In this document: piece after piece, positions 8,206-16,268 of the stretch
How positions within the stretch are numbered: position 1 is the stretch's first letter
How the letters are laid out: the number at the start of each line of letters is the position of its first letter
Assembly: GCA_963736525.1 (NCBI GenBank)
Contig: CAVTPF010000001.1
Span: 62,001 to 126,000, forward strand
DNA length: 64,000 nt
Source: Bog-473 sp963736525
GTDB lineage: Bacteria; Actinomycetota; Acidimicrobiia; Acidimicrobiales; RAAP-2
Direction of reading: 5' to 3'
Notes under the pieces: generated by a model
Database searches by the model: none
The model's input: only the letters and a program-made list of their open reading frames with translations
What the model was told of the DNA's origin: nothing
Program-made: the position numbers and the translations under genes

Positions 8206-8682
8206 ATGGCGACAGACAACAGCGTGACGCTGGTGGGGAACGTGACGCGCGACCCCGAATTGCGCTTCACCAACACCGGCCAGGCCAACGTGACCTTCGG
8301 CCTGGCGGTCAACCGGCGCTGGCAGAACCGCCAGACCCAGGAGTGGGAGGAGGCGACGTCGTTCTTCGACATCGTGTGCTGGCGTGAGATGGCCGAGAAC
8401 GTGAGCGAGACGATTACCCGCGGCGCGCGGGTCATGGTGGCCGGGCGGCTCGAGCAGCGCAGCTGGGAGACCCAGGAGGGCGAGCGCCGCTCCAAGGTGG
8501 AGGTGGTGGCGGACGAGATCGGCCCCTCTCTGCGGTGGGCGACCGCGCACATCACCAAGAACGAGCGCCGTGGTCCCGGCGAGGGGTCACCGCGGGGCGG
8601 CGGTCGCCAGGCGCCGCCGCCGCAACAGCAGCAGCCGGCCGCCGATGGCGGCGGCTACGGATTCGACGAGGAGCCCTTCTGA
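8206..8682 (+). CDS. ssb: Single-stranded DNA-binding protein
   Basis: 158 residues. Residues 1-110 form the OB-fold (NSVTLVGNVTRDPELRFT, FFDIVCWREMAENV, VMVAGRLEQRSWE). A Gly/Pro/Gln-rich linker follows and the protein ends FDEEPF. The acidic C-terminal tip recruits replication and repair proteins; here it is EEPF rather than the common DDDIPF, still ending Pro-Phe. A GAGAGGAG ribosome site precedes the ATG. The stop codon shares one base with the rpsR start (TGATG). Confidence 0.96.
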   Translation: MATDNSVTLVGNVTRDPELRFTNTGQANVTFGLAVNRRWQNRQTQEWEEATSFFDIVCWREMAENVSETITRGARVMVAGRLEQRSWETQEGERRSKVEVVADEIGPSLRWATAHITKNERRGPGEGSPRGGGRQAPPPQQQQPAADGGGYGFDEEPF

Positions 8683-9194
8683 TGGCACGCAACAACCAGC
8701 GAGGCGGGTCGGCGGCGCGCCGTGCCCCCAAGGACCTCGGCCGACGGGTCAAGAAGAAGCCGTGCGCGCTGTGCCGCGACAAGGTGGAGTGGGTGGACTA
8801 CAAGGACGTCCCGATGCTGCGCAAGTACATGAGCGACCGGGGCAAGATCCGCTCACGCCGGGTGACCGGCAACTGTGCCCAGCACCAGCGCGCGCTGGCC
8901 ATGGCCATCAAGACGGCACGCGAGCTCGTGCTGCTGCCGTACACCCAGCGCACCGTGACCGAGCGTCCCGGCGGGCGCGGCGGCGGACGCGACCGGGGCG
9001 AGCGGACGCTGGGCGACCAGCTGTCGGCCGATTCCCGGCGCGAGCGTGAGGCCGCGGCGGCGGCGCAGGCCGAGGCGGCCGACGCCGACGTGGCGGAGGC
9101 GCTGGCGATCGTCGACGAAGCAGTGGCGGAGGCCGAGGCCGGGGCGGTGGTCGAGGTCGTCGTCGAGCCCGAAGGGGCGGGTGCGGAGGCATGA
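8682..9194 (+). CDS. rpsR: 30S ribosomal protein bS18 with a long acidic C-terminal extension
   Basis: 170 residues, about twice the usual length. Residues 1-90 are a complete bS18 with zinc ligands retained (C28, C31, C65 and nearby H68) and the RNA-binding segment SRRVTGNCAQHQR. From about residue 92 a Gly/Arg linker leads into an Ala/Glu-rich tail of some 70 residues with no recognisable domain. The extension is read through without a stop in normal codon usage and ends by overlapping rplI (ATGA), so it looks genuine and not a frameshift. Its role is unknown; surface-exposed tails on ribosomal proteins occur in other actinobacteria. Confidence 0.93.
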   Translation: MARNNQRGGSAARRAPKDLGRRVKKKPCALCRDKVEWVDYKDVPMLRKYMSDRGKIRSRRVTGNCAQHQRALAMAIKTARELVLLPYTQRTVTERPGGRGGGRDRGERTLGDQLSADSRREREAAAAAQAEAADADVAEALAIVDEAVAEAEAGAVVEVVVEPEGAGAEA

Positions 9195-9640
9195 AGGTCC
9201 TGTTGCGCGACGACGTCGCCGGTGTGGGCCGCCGCGGTGACATCGTCAAGGTGGCGGGCGGCTTCGCCCGCAATTACCTGCTGCCCGAGGGGCGCGCCAT
9301 CGTCGCCACGGAGGGCGTCGAGGGCCAGGCCGAGCAGATGCGGCGCGGCCGTGACCTGCGCGAGGCCCACGACCGCGGCGCGGCCGTGGCCCAGGCCTCC
9401 CTGCTCGCCGGCGCGGTGATCCCGATCAGCGCCCGGGCGGCGGGCGGCGGGCGGCTCTTCGGCTCCATCGGGCCGGCCGACGTGGTGGAGGCCATCCGGG
9501 CCGCCAAGGGCGTGGAGATCGACCGCAAGCACGTCGTGCTGCCCGAGCACATCAAGGAGACCGGGACCTTCGAGGTGACGGTCGAGTTGTTCCGCGACGT
9601 GGCGACCGTGGTGACGGTGGAGGTCAGCGCCGCCTCCTGA
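9191..9640 (+). CDS. rplI: 50S ribosomal protein bL9
   Basis: 149 residues, full length. The N-terminal domain shows the family signature KVLLRDDVAGVGRRGDIVKVAGGFARNYLLP in sequence order, with the NYLLP motif; a connecting helix and the C-terminal domain (RLFGSIGPADV, ETGTFEVTV) follow. bL9 binds 23S rRNA at the base of the L1 stalk. Start ATG overlaps the rpsR stop by 4 nt, so translation is coupled. Last gene of the operon before the box array upstream of dnaB. Confidence 0.97.
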   Translation: MKVLLRDDVAGVGRRGDIVKVAGGFARNYLLPEGRAIVATEGVEGQAEQMRRGRDLREAHDRGAAVAQASLLAGAVIPISARAAGGGRLFGSIGPADVVEAIRAAKGVEIDRKHVVLPEHIKETGTFEVTVELFRDVATVVTVEVSAAS

Positions 9641-9761
9641 GCGACAGGTGGCGCGGGATCCACGCCGCTGTCACAGCCACGTGCCCATCATGGCGGGGTG
9701 AAGGTGTCGGCGCGCCGTTCCCTGCTCTCGGGACTCCCTGGTCCGATCGCTCGTGCACGGC

Positions 9762-9866
9762 TTATCCACACCAGAGGTGTGCTTCCCGCCATGGTTACCC
9801 ACACGCAGTGCCGTGTTACCCACACGGTCGGCCGCGTTACCCACACGCTGGGTGGCGTTACCCACA
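9762..9866 (+). repeat. DnaA-box-like array: one TTATCCACA plus four TTACCCACA at exact 21-bp spacing
   Basis: TTATCCACA, the textbook DnaA box, lies at 9762-9770. TTACCCACA then recurs at 9795, 9816, 9837 and 9858, each exactly 21 bp from the last and all in the same orientation; the bases between differ, so this is a spaced binding-site array and not a simple tandem duplication. 21 bp is two helical turns, placing all sites on one DNA face. It fills the 277-bp gap between rplI and dnaB. No AT-rich unwinding stretch is visible, so a full origin is not supported; DnaA titration or control of dnaB is more likely. Confidence 0.8.
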
Positions 9867-9917
9867 GCAAGTTCGCCCTTACGTTCCCCAGCCTCGGACC
9901 GTCAGAGTAGGGGAGCC

Positions 9918-11309
9918 GTGGTCCAAGCCTTCGACGACACCCGCCCCCGCCCCCTCAGGGCGGCACCGCACCCCACCCCGACCGGCGCGCGCGTGCCGCC
10001 CCACGATCTCGAGGCCGAGGAGTCGTTGCTCGGGGCCATGCTGCTGTCCAACGACGCGGCCTCGGTCGGGATCGAGCGGTGCTCGGCCGGTGACTTCTAC
10101 AAGCCGGCGCACGGGCACATCTTCGGGGCGATCCAGGCCCTCATGGAGCGGGGCGAGGCGATCGACGCCGTGACCGTGACCGACGAGCTCAAGCGCTCGG
10201 GCGTCCTCGAGTCCGTCGGCGACCCTTCCATCTTCATCTCGCTGCAGGCGAACACACCGTCGATCGCCAACGCGCGGCACTACGCCGCCATCGTCGAGGA
10301 GCACGCGCTGCTGCGCAAGCTCATCGGGGTCGCGGGGGACATCGCCGACATCGGCTACTCGGTACCCGAGGACGTGAAGGCCGCGGTGGACGAGGCCGAG
10401 CAGCTCGTGTTCAACGTGGGCGAGCGGCGCACGGCCGACACCATGCGCCCACTGCACGAGCTGCTGGGGAAGGGGCTCGACCGCATCGAGGAGCTCGGCC
10501 AGCGCGGCTCGCACATCACGGGGGTCGCCACCGGCTACCACGAACTGGACCGCATCCTGCTCGGTTTCCAGCCGTCCTCGCTGAACATCGTGGGTGCGCG
10601 GCCGGGCATGGGCAAGACGAGCTTCGCGCTCGGGGTCCTGGCCAACGTCGGGCTCAGCGTGGGCCGTCCTGCGCTGCTGTTCTCCCTCGAGATGGGCCAT
10701 CTCGAGCTCACCCAGCGCCTGCTCGCCTCGGAGGCCGAGGTGAACGGTCAGAGCCTGCAGACGGGGCGGATCCGCACCCAGGACTGGAGCAAGATCGGGA
10801 TGGCGGTCACCCGGCTGTCCGGTGCGCCCATCTTCATCGACGACAACCCCAACGTGACCGTCATGGACATCCGGGCCCGGGCGCGGCGCCTGAAGAAGTC
10901 GGAGGGCGACCTCGGGCTGGTCGTCGTCGACTACCTCCAGCTGATGACGGGACGGGGCAGGGCCGAGAACCGCCAGACCGAGGTGGCCGAGATCAGCCGC
11001 GGCCTCAAGATCCTCGCCCGCGAGCTCGAGGTGCCCGTCGTGGCCCTGTCCCAGCTGTCGCGCAACCTCGAGTCCCGCTCGGACAAGACGCCCCAGCTGT
11101 CGGACCTCCGGGAGTCCGGCTCGCTGGAGCAGGACGCCGACGTCGTCCTGTTCATCTACCGCGAGTCGGAGTACAACGACGAGGTGCCGATCGACCGGGC
11201 CGACGACGCGCTGATAGAGGTGGCCAAGCACCGCAACGGCCCCACCGGGAAGGCCAATCTCCTGTTCCTCAAGCAGTACGCCCGCTTCGAGAACCATCGC
11301 GGGGTGTAG
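9918..11309 (+). CDS. dnaB: Replicative DNA helicase DnaB
   Basis: 463 residues. The N-terminal domain begins PPHDLEAEESLLGAML; the RecA-like ATPase domain carries Walker A (GARPGMGKTS), Walker B (LVVVDYLQLM) and the H4 region (LSQLSRNLE, LRESGSLEQDAD). It is the hexameric helicase that unwinds DNA at the fork. No intein interrupts it, unlike mycobacterial DnaB. GTG start at 9918 follows a GGGGAG ribosome site; reading farther upstream would only translate the box array. The last 41 nt overlap the 3' end of the convergent HAD gene. Confidence 0.95.
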   Translation: MVQAFDDTRPRPLRAAPHPTPTGARVPPHDLEAEESLLGAMLLSNDAASVGIERCSAGDFYKPAHGHIFGAIQALMERGEAIDAVTVTDELKRSGVLESVGDPSIFISLQANTPSIANARHYAAIVEEHALLRKLIGVAGDIADIGYSVPEDVKAAVDEAEQLVFNVGERRTADTMRPLHELLGKGLDRIEELGQRGSHITGVATGYHELDRILLGFQPSSLNIVGARPGMGKTSFALGVLANVGLSVGRPALLFSLEMGHLELTQRLLASEAEVNGQSLQTGRIRTQDWSKIGMAVTRLSGAPIFIDDNPNVTVMDIRARARRLKKSEGDLGLVVVDYLQLMTGRGRAENRQTEVAEISRGLKILARELEVPVVALSQLSRNLESRSDKTPQLSDLRESGSLEQDADVVLFIYRESEYNDEVPIDRADDALIEVAKHRNGPTGKANLLFLKQYARFENHRGV

Positions 11310-12138
11310 CAAGGGCCGCCGGGAGCACGAAGCGCTCGACGGCGACCGCGAACCCGTCGTGCTCGTTGTCCGCCGTGATGCGCCGCGCGGCCCGCTTCAC
11401 CTGAGGATCCGCGTTCCCCATCGCGATGCCGAGCCCGGAGTGGGCGAACATGAGGATGTCGTTGGGCATGTCCCCGATGGTGGCGATCTGCTCCTGGTCC
11501 AGTTGGAAGCGCCGGGCCAGGTCGCGCGCCACGAAGCCCTTGTTGGCGTGCGGGTGCGTCACGTCGAGGTAGTAGGGCTGCGAGGCGGCCGCCGTCACGT
11601 GGTCGCCGAAGGTGTCACGGCCGGCGGCGCTCGCGGCGTCGATGGCGTCGTGATCGTCGCTGACGCCCACCAGCTTGACCACGCCGTCGGTCAGCCCCTC
11701 GAAGCCGTGCATCACCTTGGGCTCGAACTTGACGGTCCAGGCCTCCCGGTCGACGTGCGGGCCCTTGGGATCGGGGACGTACCAGTCGGTCCCGCGGTAG
11801 ACCCAGACGTCGAGGTGGAAGGACGCCATGAGGTCGGCGACGGGGACCACGAGGTGCTCGGGCACGACGTGCTGCGCCAGCACCGTCATGGACCGGTCCA
11901 CCAGCTCGCCACCGTTGAAGGCGGCGATCGGCGTCTGCAGGTCGAGGGGGTCCACCAGCATCTCCATGCCCCGGGGCGGCCGACCACTCGTGATGGCGAA
12001 GAGGACGCCGGCGTCGCGGAGGCTGTGCACCGCGGCGACGGCACGGTCGGTCAGGACCTTGTCCTGGGTGACGAGGGTCCCGTCCACGTCGGCCAGCAGC
12101 AGGCGGATGGGGGGCGGCGGGCGATCCTCGGCGGACAC
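11269..12138 (-). CDS. HAD-superfamily (Cof-type) phosphatase
   Basis: 289 residues. The HAD nucleophile motif ADVDGTLV (D17, D19) is near the N terminus, followed by FAITSGRPPRG (motif II) and the C-terminal IGDMPNDILMF and GIAMGNADPQVK (motif IV); a C2-type cap lies between. Cof-type enzymes dephosphorylate sugar phosphates or flavin/pyridoxal phosphates in the cytoplasm; the substrate is not predictable. GTG start is the first reasonable codon before the domain but lacks a clear ribosome site. The 3' end overlaps dnaB by 41 nt in a tail-to-tail arrangement, adding a short Arg-rich tail to this protein. Confidence 0.85.
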   Translation of the reverse strand: MSAEDRPPPPIRLLLADVDGTLVTQDKVLTDRAVAAVHSLRDAGVLFAITSGRPPRGMEMLVDPLDLQTPIAAFNGGELVDRSMTVLAQHVVPEHLVVPVADLMASFHLDVWVYRGTDWYVPDPKGPHVDREAWTVKFEPKVMHGFEGLTDGVVKLVGVSDDHDAIDAASAAGRDTFGDHVTAAASQPYYLDVTHPHANKGFVARDLARRFQLDQEQIATIGDMPNDILMFAHSGLGIAMGNADPQVKRAARRITADNEHDGFAVAVERFVLPAALATPRDGSRSGRTA

Positions 12139-12216
12139 GTCGTCGGGGGCGATGGGCCCGATGGTACCGGCGCGGGCGGGATGCGGCGGGACCCCACCTC
12201 GGGCATACTCACGACG

Positions 12217-13407
12217 GTGCGCGACGACGACCTGTTCCTGCCCGAACCCGAGCCCCGGGCGGTGCGCTACACCGTCATTTCGGTGGACGACCACGTCGTC
12301 GAGCCCCCCGACACGTTCGAGGGACGGCTGCCCACCGCGCTGGCGGACCGGGCGCCCCGGATCGTCGAGACGCCGGCGGGCCACCAGGTCTGGGAATTCG
12401 AGGGCGAGCGCTTCACCCAGGTGGGCATGAACGCAGTCGCCGGACGGCGACCGGGGACCTACGGCCTGGAGCCCTTCCGCTTCGACCAGATGCGGCCCGG
12501 CTGCTACGACGTCGAGGCGCGGGTGCACGACATGGACATCAACGGCGTCTGGGCCTCCGTCAACTTCCCCTCCCAGATCACCGGCTTCTGCGGCCGGGTC
12601 TTCTTCTCCTGCGGCGACCCCGACCTCGGCCTGGCCTGCGTCAGGGCCTGGAACGACTGGCTCTACGAGGCGTGGTACTCGGCCCACCCCGAGCGCATCG
12701 TCCCGCTCGGCATCACGTACCTGGCCGACCCCGACCTGGCCGCCGCCGAGATCCGCCGCAACGCCGCCCGTGGCTTCACCTCGGTCACCCTGCCCGAACG
12801 CCCGCACGAGATCGGACTGCCCTCGTTGTGGGACCGGGAGCACTGGGACCCGATCATGGCCGCCGTCATCGAGACGGACACCGTGGTCTCGCTGCACGTC
12901 GGGAGCTCCGGCCTCACGCCGGCACCGCCGGGCGCGGGCATGGACTCCCTGCAGCTCGGGGCCACCTTGTTCGGGCAGCTGTCGCTCACGGCCTGCACGG
13001 AATGGCTCTGGTCGGGTTACGCGGTGCGGCACCCGTCGCTCAAGGTGGCCATGAGCGAAGGCGGCATCGGATGGGTGGCCATGTTGCTCGACCGCCTCGA
13101 CAACATGGTCGAACGCTCCGGCTACGGCCGGGGATGGGAGATGCGGCCCTCCGAGGTCCTGTGCCGGAACTTCTGGTTCTGCACGCTCGACGACCCCTCC
13201 ACCATCGACACCCGCCACCGCATCGGAGTGGACAACATCATGGTGGAGGTGGATTACCCCCATGGCGACGGGACCTGGCCCGACACCCAACAGGTCATTG
13301 AGAAGTGCTGGGGTCACCTCCCGGTGGAGGAGCTGCGCGCCATGTGCTGCGAGAACGCGGCGTCGCTCTATCGCCACCCGCTGCCCGATCCGGTCCTGCC
13401 GCTCTGA
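12217..13407 (+). CDS. Amidohydrolase-family protein (amidohydrolase 2 / ACMSD-like)
   Basis: 396 residues. The N-terminal SVDDHVVEPPDTF segment, SEGGIGW and the C-terminal VEVDYPHGDGTWPDT are characteristic of TIM-barrel metal-dependent hydrolases related to ACMSD decarboxylase, a family greatly expanded in actinobacteria. Many act in degradation of aromatic or cyclic compounds; the substrate is unknown. GTG start chosen because a CATACT -10-like element lies 7 nt upstream; an ATG 36 nt farther upstream is possible. It is 10 bp upstream of a class II aldolase gene, so the two probably form one catabolic operon. Confidence 0.82.
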   Translation: MRDDDLFLPEPEPRAVRYTVISVDDHVVEPPDTFEGRLPTALADRAPRIVETPAGHQVWEFEGERFTQVGMNAVAGRRPGTYGLEPFRFDQMRPGCYDVEARVHDMDINGVWASVNFPSQITGFCGRVFFSCGDPDLGLACVRAWNDWLYEAWYSAHPERIVPLGITYLADPDLAAAEIRRNAARGFTSVTLPERPHEIGLPSLWDREHWDPIMAAVIETDTVVSLHVGSSGLTPAPPGAGMDSLQLGATLFGQLSLTACTEWLWSGYAVRHPSLKVAMSEGGIGWVAMLLDRLDNMVERSGYGRGWEMRPSEVLCRNFWFCTLDDPSTIDTRHRIGVDNIMVEVDYPHGDGTWPDTQQVIEKCWGHLPVEELRAMCCENAASLYRHPLPDPVLPL

Positions 13408-13417
13408 GGAGACGACG

Positions 13418-14149
13418 ATGTTCACGCCGAACGCCGACAAGCTGATGCCCGACCTGACGCCGCGCGAGGAGCTGGTGGTCCTGGCCCGGGCCCTGTGGCG
13501 TGAGGGTTACAGCGACCACCTGGCCGGCCACATCACCGTCAACCTCGGTGACGGCACGCTGCTGTGCAACCCGTGGCTGCTGACCTGGGCCGAGCTCCGG
13601 CCGTCGCAGGTGCTGCGGATCGACCTGGAGGGCCGGGTCCTCGAGGGCGACTGGCCCGTCCCGCTCGGCATCCCGCTCCACCTCCAGCTGCACACGCTGC
13701 GGTCCGACGTCGGCTGGGCGATGCACAACCACCCTCTCTTCGGGACGGTGTGGGCCGACCTCGCCGAGGTGCCACCGATCCTGGACCAGAGCTCGGCGCT
13801 CGGCGGCGGGAACCTCGTGCTCGTCGACGAATACGAGGGGCCCGTGAACGACCCCGGGAGCGCGCGTCGGGCGGTGGAGCAGATGGGCGACGCCACCATG
13901 GCGCTCCTGGCCGGCCACGGCGTCTTCGTGCTGGGGGGCTCCGCCCGTGCCGTCCACCAACGCGCGGTGGCGCTCGAGCAGCGCTGCCAGCATGCCTGGT
14001 ACGCGCGCGCCGCCGGTGGCTCGGGCGCCACCCGGCTGCCGCAGGCCTTCATCGACATGGTGGCCAGGAGCGACGGCGAGGGCTTCGTCGGCTTCTGGGA
14101 GGCCGCCGTGCGCGCCGAGCTGGCCGCCGATCCCGATCTGCTCGACTGA
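13418..14149 (+). CDS. Class II aldolase/adducin-family protein
   Basis: 243 residues. Class II aldolase fold with the zinc histidines in AMHNHPLFGT and a later LLAGHGVFV segment; SDHLAGHITV near residue 30 matches the family start. Members split or decarboxylate small phosphorylated or keto acids (for example fuculose-phosphate aldolase); this subgroup is uncharacterised. An AGGAGA ribosome site precedes ATG 13418, 10 bp after the amidohydrolase stop. Pairing with that gene suggests two consecutive steps of a degradation pathway, which is inference only. Confidence 0.85.
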   Translation: MFTPNADKLMPDLTPREELVVLARALWREGYSDHLAGHITVNLGDGTLLCNPWLLTWAELRPSQVLRIDLEGRVLEGDWPVPLGIPLHLQLHTLRSDVGWAMHNHPLFGTVWADLAEVPPILDQSSALGGGNLVLVDEYEGPVNDPGSARRAVEQMGDATMALLAGHGVFVLGGSARAVHQRAVALEQRCQHAWYARAAGGSGATRLPQAFIDMVARSDGEGFVGFWEAAVRAELAADPDLLD

Positions 14150-14179
14150 CGGGGCCTGCGGGCGCGCGCGCCGCAGCGC

Positions 14180-15238
14180 TCACCGCGTGCCGAAGACCTT
14201 GGCCAACTCGTAGGGAACGGGCGCCTCCAGCTGGTCGTACGTGCACGACGCCGCCTCTCGATCGGGTCGCCAGCGCCGGAACGTCGTGGCGTGGCGGAAG
14301 CGCTCCTCCTGCAGATGGTCGTAGGAGACCTCGCACACCGCCTCGGCGCGCAGCGCGTCCCAGGTCATGTCCTTCCCGGCGTTCCAGCGGTTCGGGCCGC
14401 CCGGGATCCGGCTCGCCGAGGTGGCGCCGGCGGCCCAGGGGTGGCCGGCCAGGGCGTCCTTCCTGTACGGCTCGAGCTCGGCCACCAGCTCGCGACGGCG
14501 CGCCGCGCTGAACCCGGAGGCGACACCGACGTGGTGCAGGACCCCGTCGGTGTCGTAGAGGCCGAGCAGCAGGGAGCCCACCCCGTGGCCGTCCTTGTGC
14601 ACGCGGAATCCCCCGACGACGCAGTCCGCCGTCCGCTCGTGCTTGACCTTGACCATGGCGCGCTTGTCCGGCAGGTACGCGAGGTCGGCATCCTTGGCGA
14701 CGACCCCGTCTAGTCCGGCGCCCTCGAAGCGCGAGAACCAGTCGGCCGCCACATCGGGGTCGTCCGTGACCGGAGTGAGGTGGACGGGCGGGCGAGTCCG
14801 CGCGAGGAGCTTCTCGAGCGCCCCGCGCCGCGCCGCGTACGGCGTGTCGAGATACGAGCGGTCGTCGTGGGCCAGGAGGTCGAAGGCGACGAACGACGCG
14901 GGTGTCGACTCGGCCAACTGGCGGATGCGTTTCTCCGCCGGGTGGATGCGCTGGGAGAGCGCGTCGAAGTCGAGGCCCTTGGGCCCGGCAATGACGATTT
15001 CGCCGTCGAGCACGCAGCGGTCGGGGATCTCGCGCCGCAGCGCCTCGACCAACTCGGGGAAGTAGCGCGTCAGCGGCTTCTCGTTGCGACTGCCCAGCAC
15101 GACGTCGTCCCCGTCGCGGAAGACGATGCAGCGGAAACCGTCCCACTTCGGCTCGTAGTACAGGCCGGCGGCACGGGGCAGCTCGCGCGACAGCTTGGCC
15201 AGCATGGGTGCGACGGGCGGGCGGACGGCGAGCGTCAC
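14180..15238 (-). CDS. ligC: ATP-dependent DNA ligase (LigC-like)
   Basis: 352 residues, the size of mycobacterial LigC. The adenylation-site lysine is K31 in EPKWDGFR (motif I); CVLDGEIVI (motif III), FVAFDLLAHD, LDGVVAKDADLAYLPDKR and MVKVKHERT (motif V) follow; the C-terminal OB-fold contains VCEVSYDHL. It seals nicks using ATP. Last gene of a three-gene operon with a PHP-domain protein (6-bp gap) and a primase-polymerase. Mycobacterial LigC with PrimC is linked to base-excision or gap repair; a similar role is inferred here. No Ku gene is present in the window. Confidence 0.93.
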   Translation of the reverse strand: MTLAVRPPVAPMLAKLSRELPRAAGLYYEPKWDGFRCIVFRDGDDVVLGSRNEKPLTRYFPELVEALRREIPDRCVLDGEIVIAGPKGLDFDALSQRIHPAEKRIRQLAESTPASFVAFDLLAHDDRSYLDTPYAARRGALEKLLARTRPPVHLTPVTDDPDVAADWFSRFEGAGLDGVVAKDADLAYLPDKRAMVKVKHERTADCVVGGFRVHKDGHGVGSLLLGLYDTDGVLHHVGVASGFSAARRRELVAELEPYRKDALAGHPWAAGATSASRIPGGPNRWNAGKDMTWDALRAEAVCEVSYDHLQEERFRHATTFRRWRPDREAASCTYDQLEAPVPYELAKVFGTR

Positions 15239-15244
15239 GAGAGG

Positions 15245-16264
15245 TCAGCCACCGTGCGACGACGTCCAGGCCAGCAGGTCGCACGCCGACGACCGGTTCA
15301 CGATGCGCGCGGCGGGCACCGCCGCGTCGACGGCCTTGGCGCAGCCGCGGCCGAGCCAGCCGAGCTGCCCGGGCGCGTGGGCATCGGTGTCGATGGCGAA
15401 CGAGCACCCGAGCCCGACGGCCTGGCGCAGCAGGTCCTGAGGCGGGTCCTGGCGCTCGGGGCGGGAGTTGATCTCCACGGCGGTCCCGGTGCGCGCACAG
15501 GCGGAGAACACGGCCTCGGCGTCGAAGGAGGATTGGGGCCGGCCCCTCCCCGTGATCAGGCGACCGGTGCAGTGTCCCAGGATGTCGGTGTGCGGGCTCT
15601 CGATGGCGGCGAGCATACGCGCGGTCATGTCCGCCGAGCCCATGCGCAGCTTCGAGTGCACGCTGGCCACCACGACGTCCAGTTCCGCCAGGAGATCCAG
15701 CTCCTGGTCGAGCGAGCCATCCTCGAGGATGTCGACCTCGATGCCGGTCAGGATGCGAAAGGGCGCCAGTCGCTCGTTGAGCTCGCTCAGCACATGGAGC
15801 TGCTCGCGGAGACGCTCGGCGTTCAGCCCGTGGGCCACGGTGAGGCGCGCGCTGTGATCCGTCAGGACCAGGTACTCGTGGCCGAGCGCGCGCGCCGCCT
15901 CGGCCATTTCGAGGATCGGGCTCCCACCGTCGGACCAGTCGGAGTGCGAGTGGCAGTCGCCGCGCAGCGACCCGAGGAGCTCCTGGGCCGGCGCATCGAG
16001 CTCGACGTCGTCCGGCTCGTCCTCCAGGCGCGCCAGGTACGCGGGCACGCCGCCCCCGAGCGCCTCCGCGACGACCTGCGCGGTGGACTTCCCGATGCCC
16101 TCGATGTCCTGCAACCGCCCGGACGCGGCGAGCGCGGCCAGCTCGTCGTCGGGGATGTCCGCCACGGCACGGGCGGCGTGCCGGAAGGCACGCACCTTGT
16201 AGGTGTCGGCGCCGCTGCGCTCCAGCAGGAAGGCGATCCGCTCCAGTGCGTCGAGTGGCCGCAC
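15245..16264 (-). CDS. HhH-PHP protein (PolX-like without the polymerase palm)
   Basis: 339 residues. Residues 1-90 resemble the 8-kDa helix-hairpin-helix domain of Pol beta/PolX (VRAFRHAARAVADIP, LQDIEGIGKSTAQVV). Residues about 100-330 are a PHP domain with metal ligands in DCHSHSDWSDG, LTDHSARLTV, GIEVDIL, VVASVHS and DTDAHAPGQ. The polymerase palm of full-length PolX is missing between them. PHP domains of PolX act as 3'-5' exonucleases or 3'-phosphatases/AP endonucleases, so this is probably an end-processing nuclease. GTG start; 4-bp gap to the upstream polymerase gene and 6 bp to the ligase gene. Confidence 0.88.
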   Translation of the reverse strand: MRPLDALERIAFLLERSGADTYKVRAFRHAARAVADIPDDELAALAASGRLQDIEGIGKSTAQVVAEALGGGVPAYLARLEDEPDDVELDAPAQELLGSLRGDCHSHSDWSDGGSPILEMAEAARALGHEYLVLTDHSARLTVAHGLNAERLREQLHVLSELNERLAPFRILTGIEVDILEDGSLDQELDLLAELDVVVASVHSKLRMGSADMTARMLAAIESPHTDILGHCTGRLITGRGRPQSSFDAEAVFSACARTGTAVEINSRPERQDPPQDLLRQAVGLGCSFAIDTDAHAPGQLGWLGRGCAKAVDAAVPAARIVNRSSACDLLAWTSSHGG

Positions 16265-16268
16265 GGGG

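Noticed and set aside
9643..9672. Terminator after rplI (GACAG...CTGTC)
   Set aside because: Only the outer 5 bp pair; the inner arms do not match, so a terminator is not supported.
9795..9866. CRISPR-like reading of the 21-bp array
   Set aside because: The repeats are only 9 bp with 12-bp intervals, far below CRISPR dimensions, and no cas gene is present.
9688..9910. Short open frames in both directions with 7-residue repeats across the dnaB upstream region
   Set aside because: The peptide repeats are only a by-product of the 21-bp box spacing, and the frames have no other coding evidence.
9918..11309. Possible intein in DnaB
   Set aside because: The protein is 463 residues and the Walker motifs and later helicase motifs are uninterrupted.
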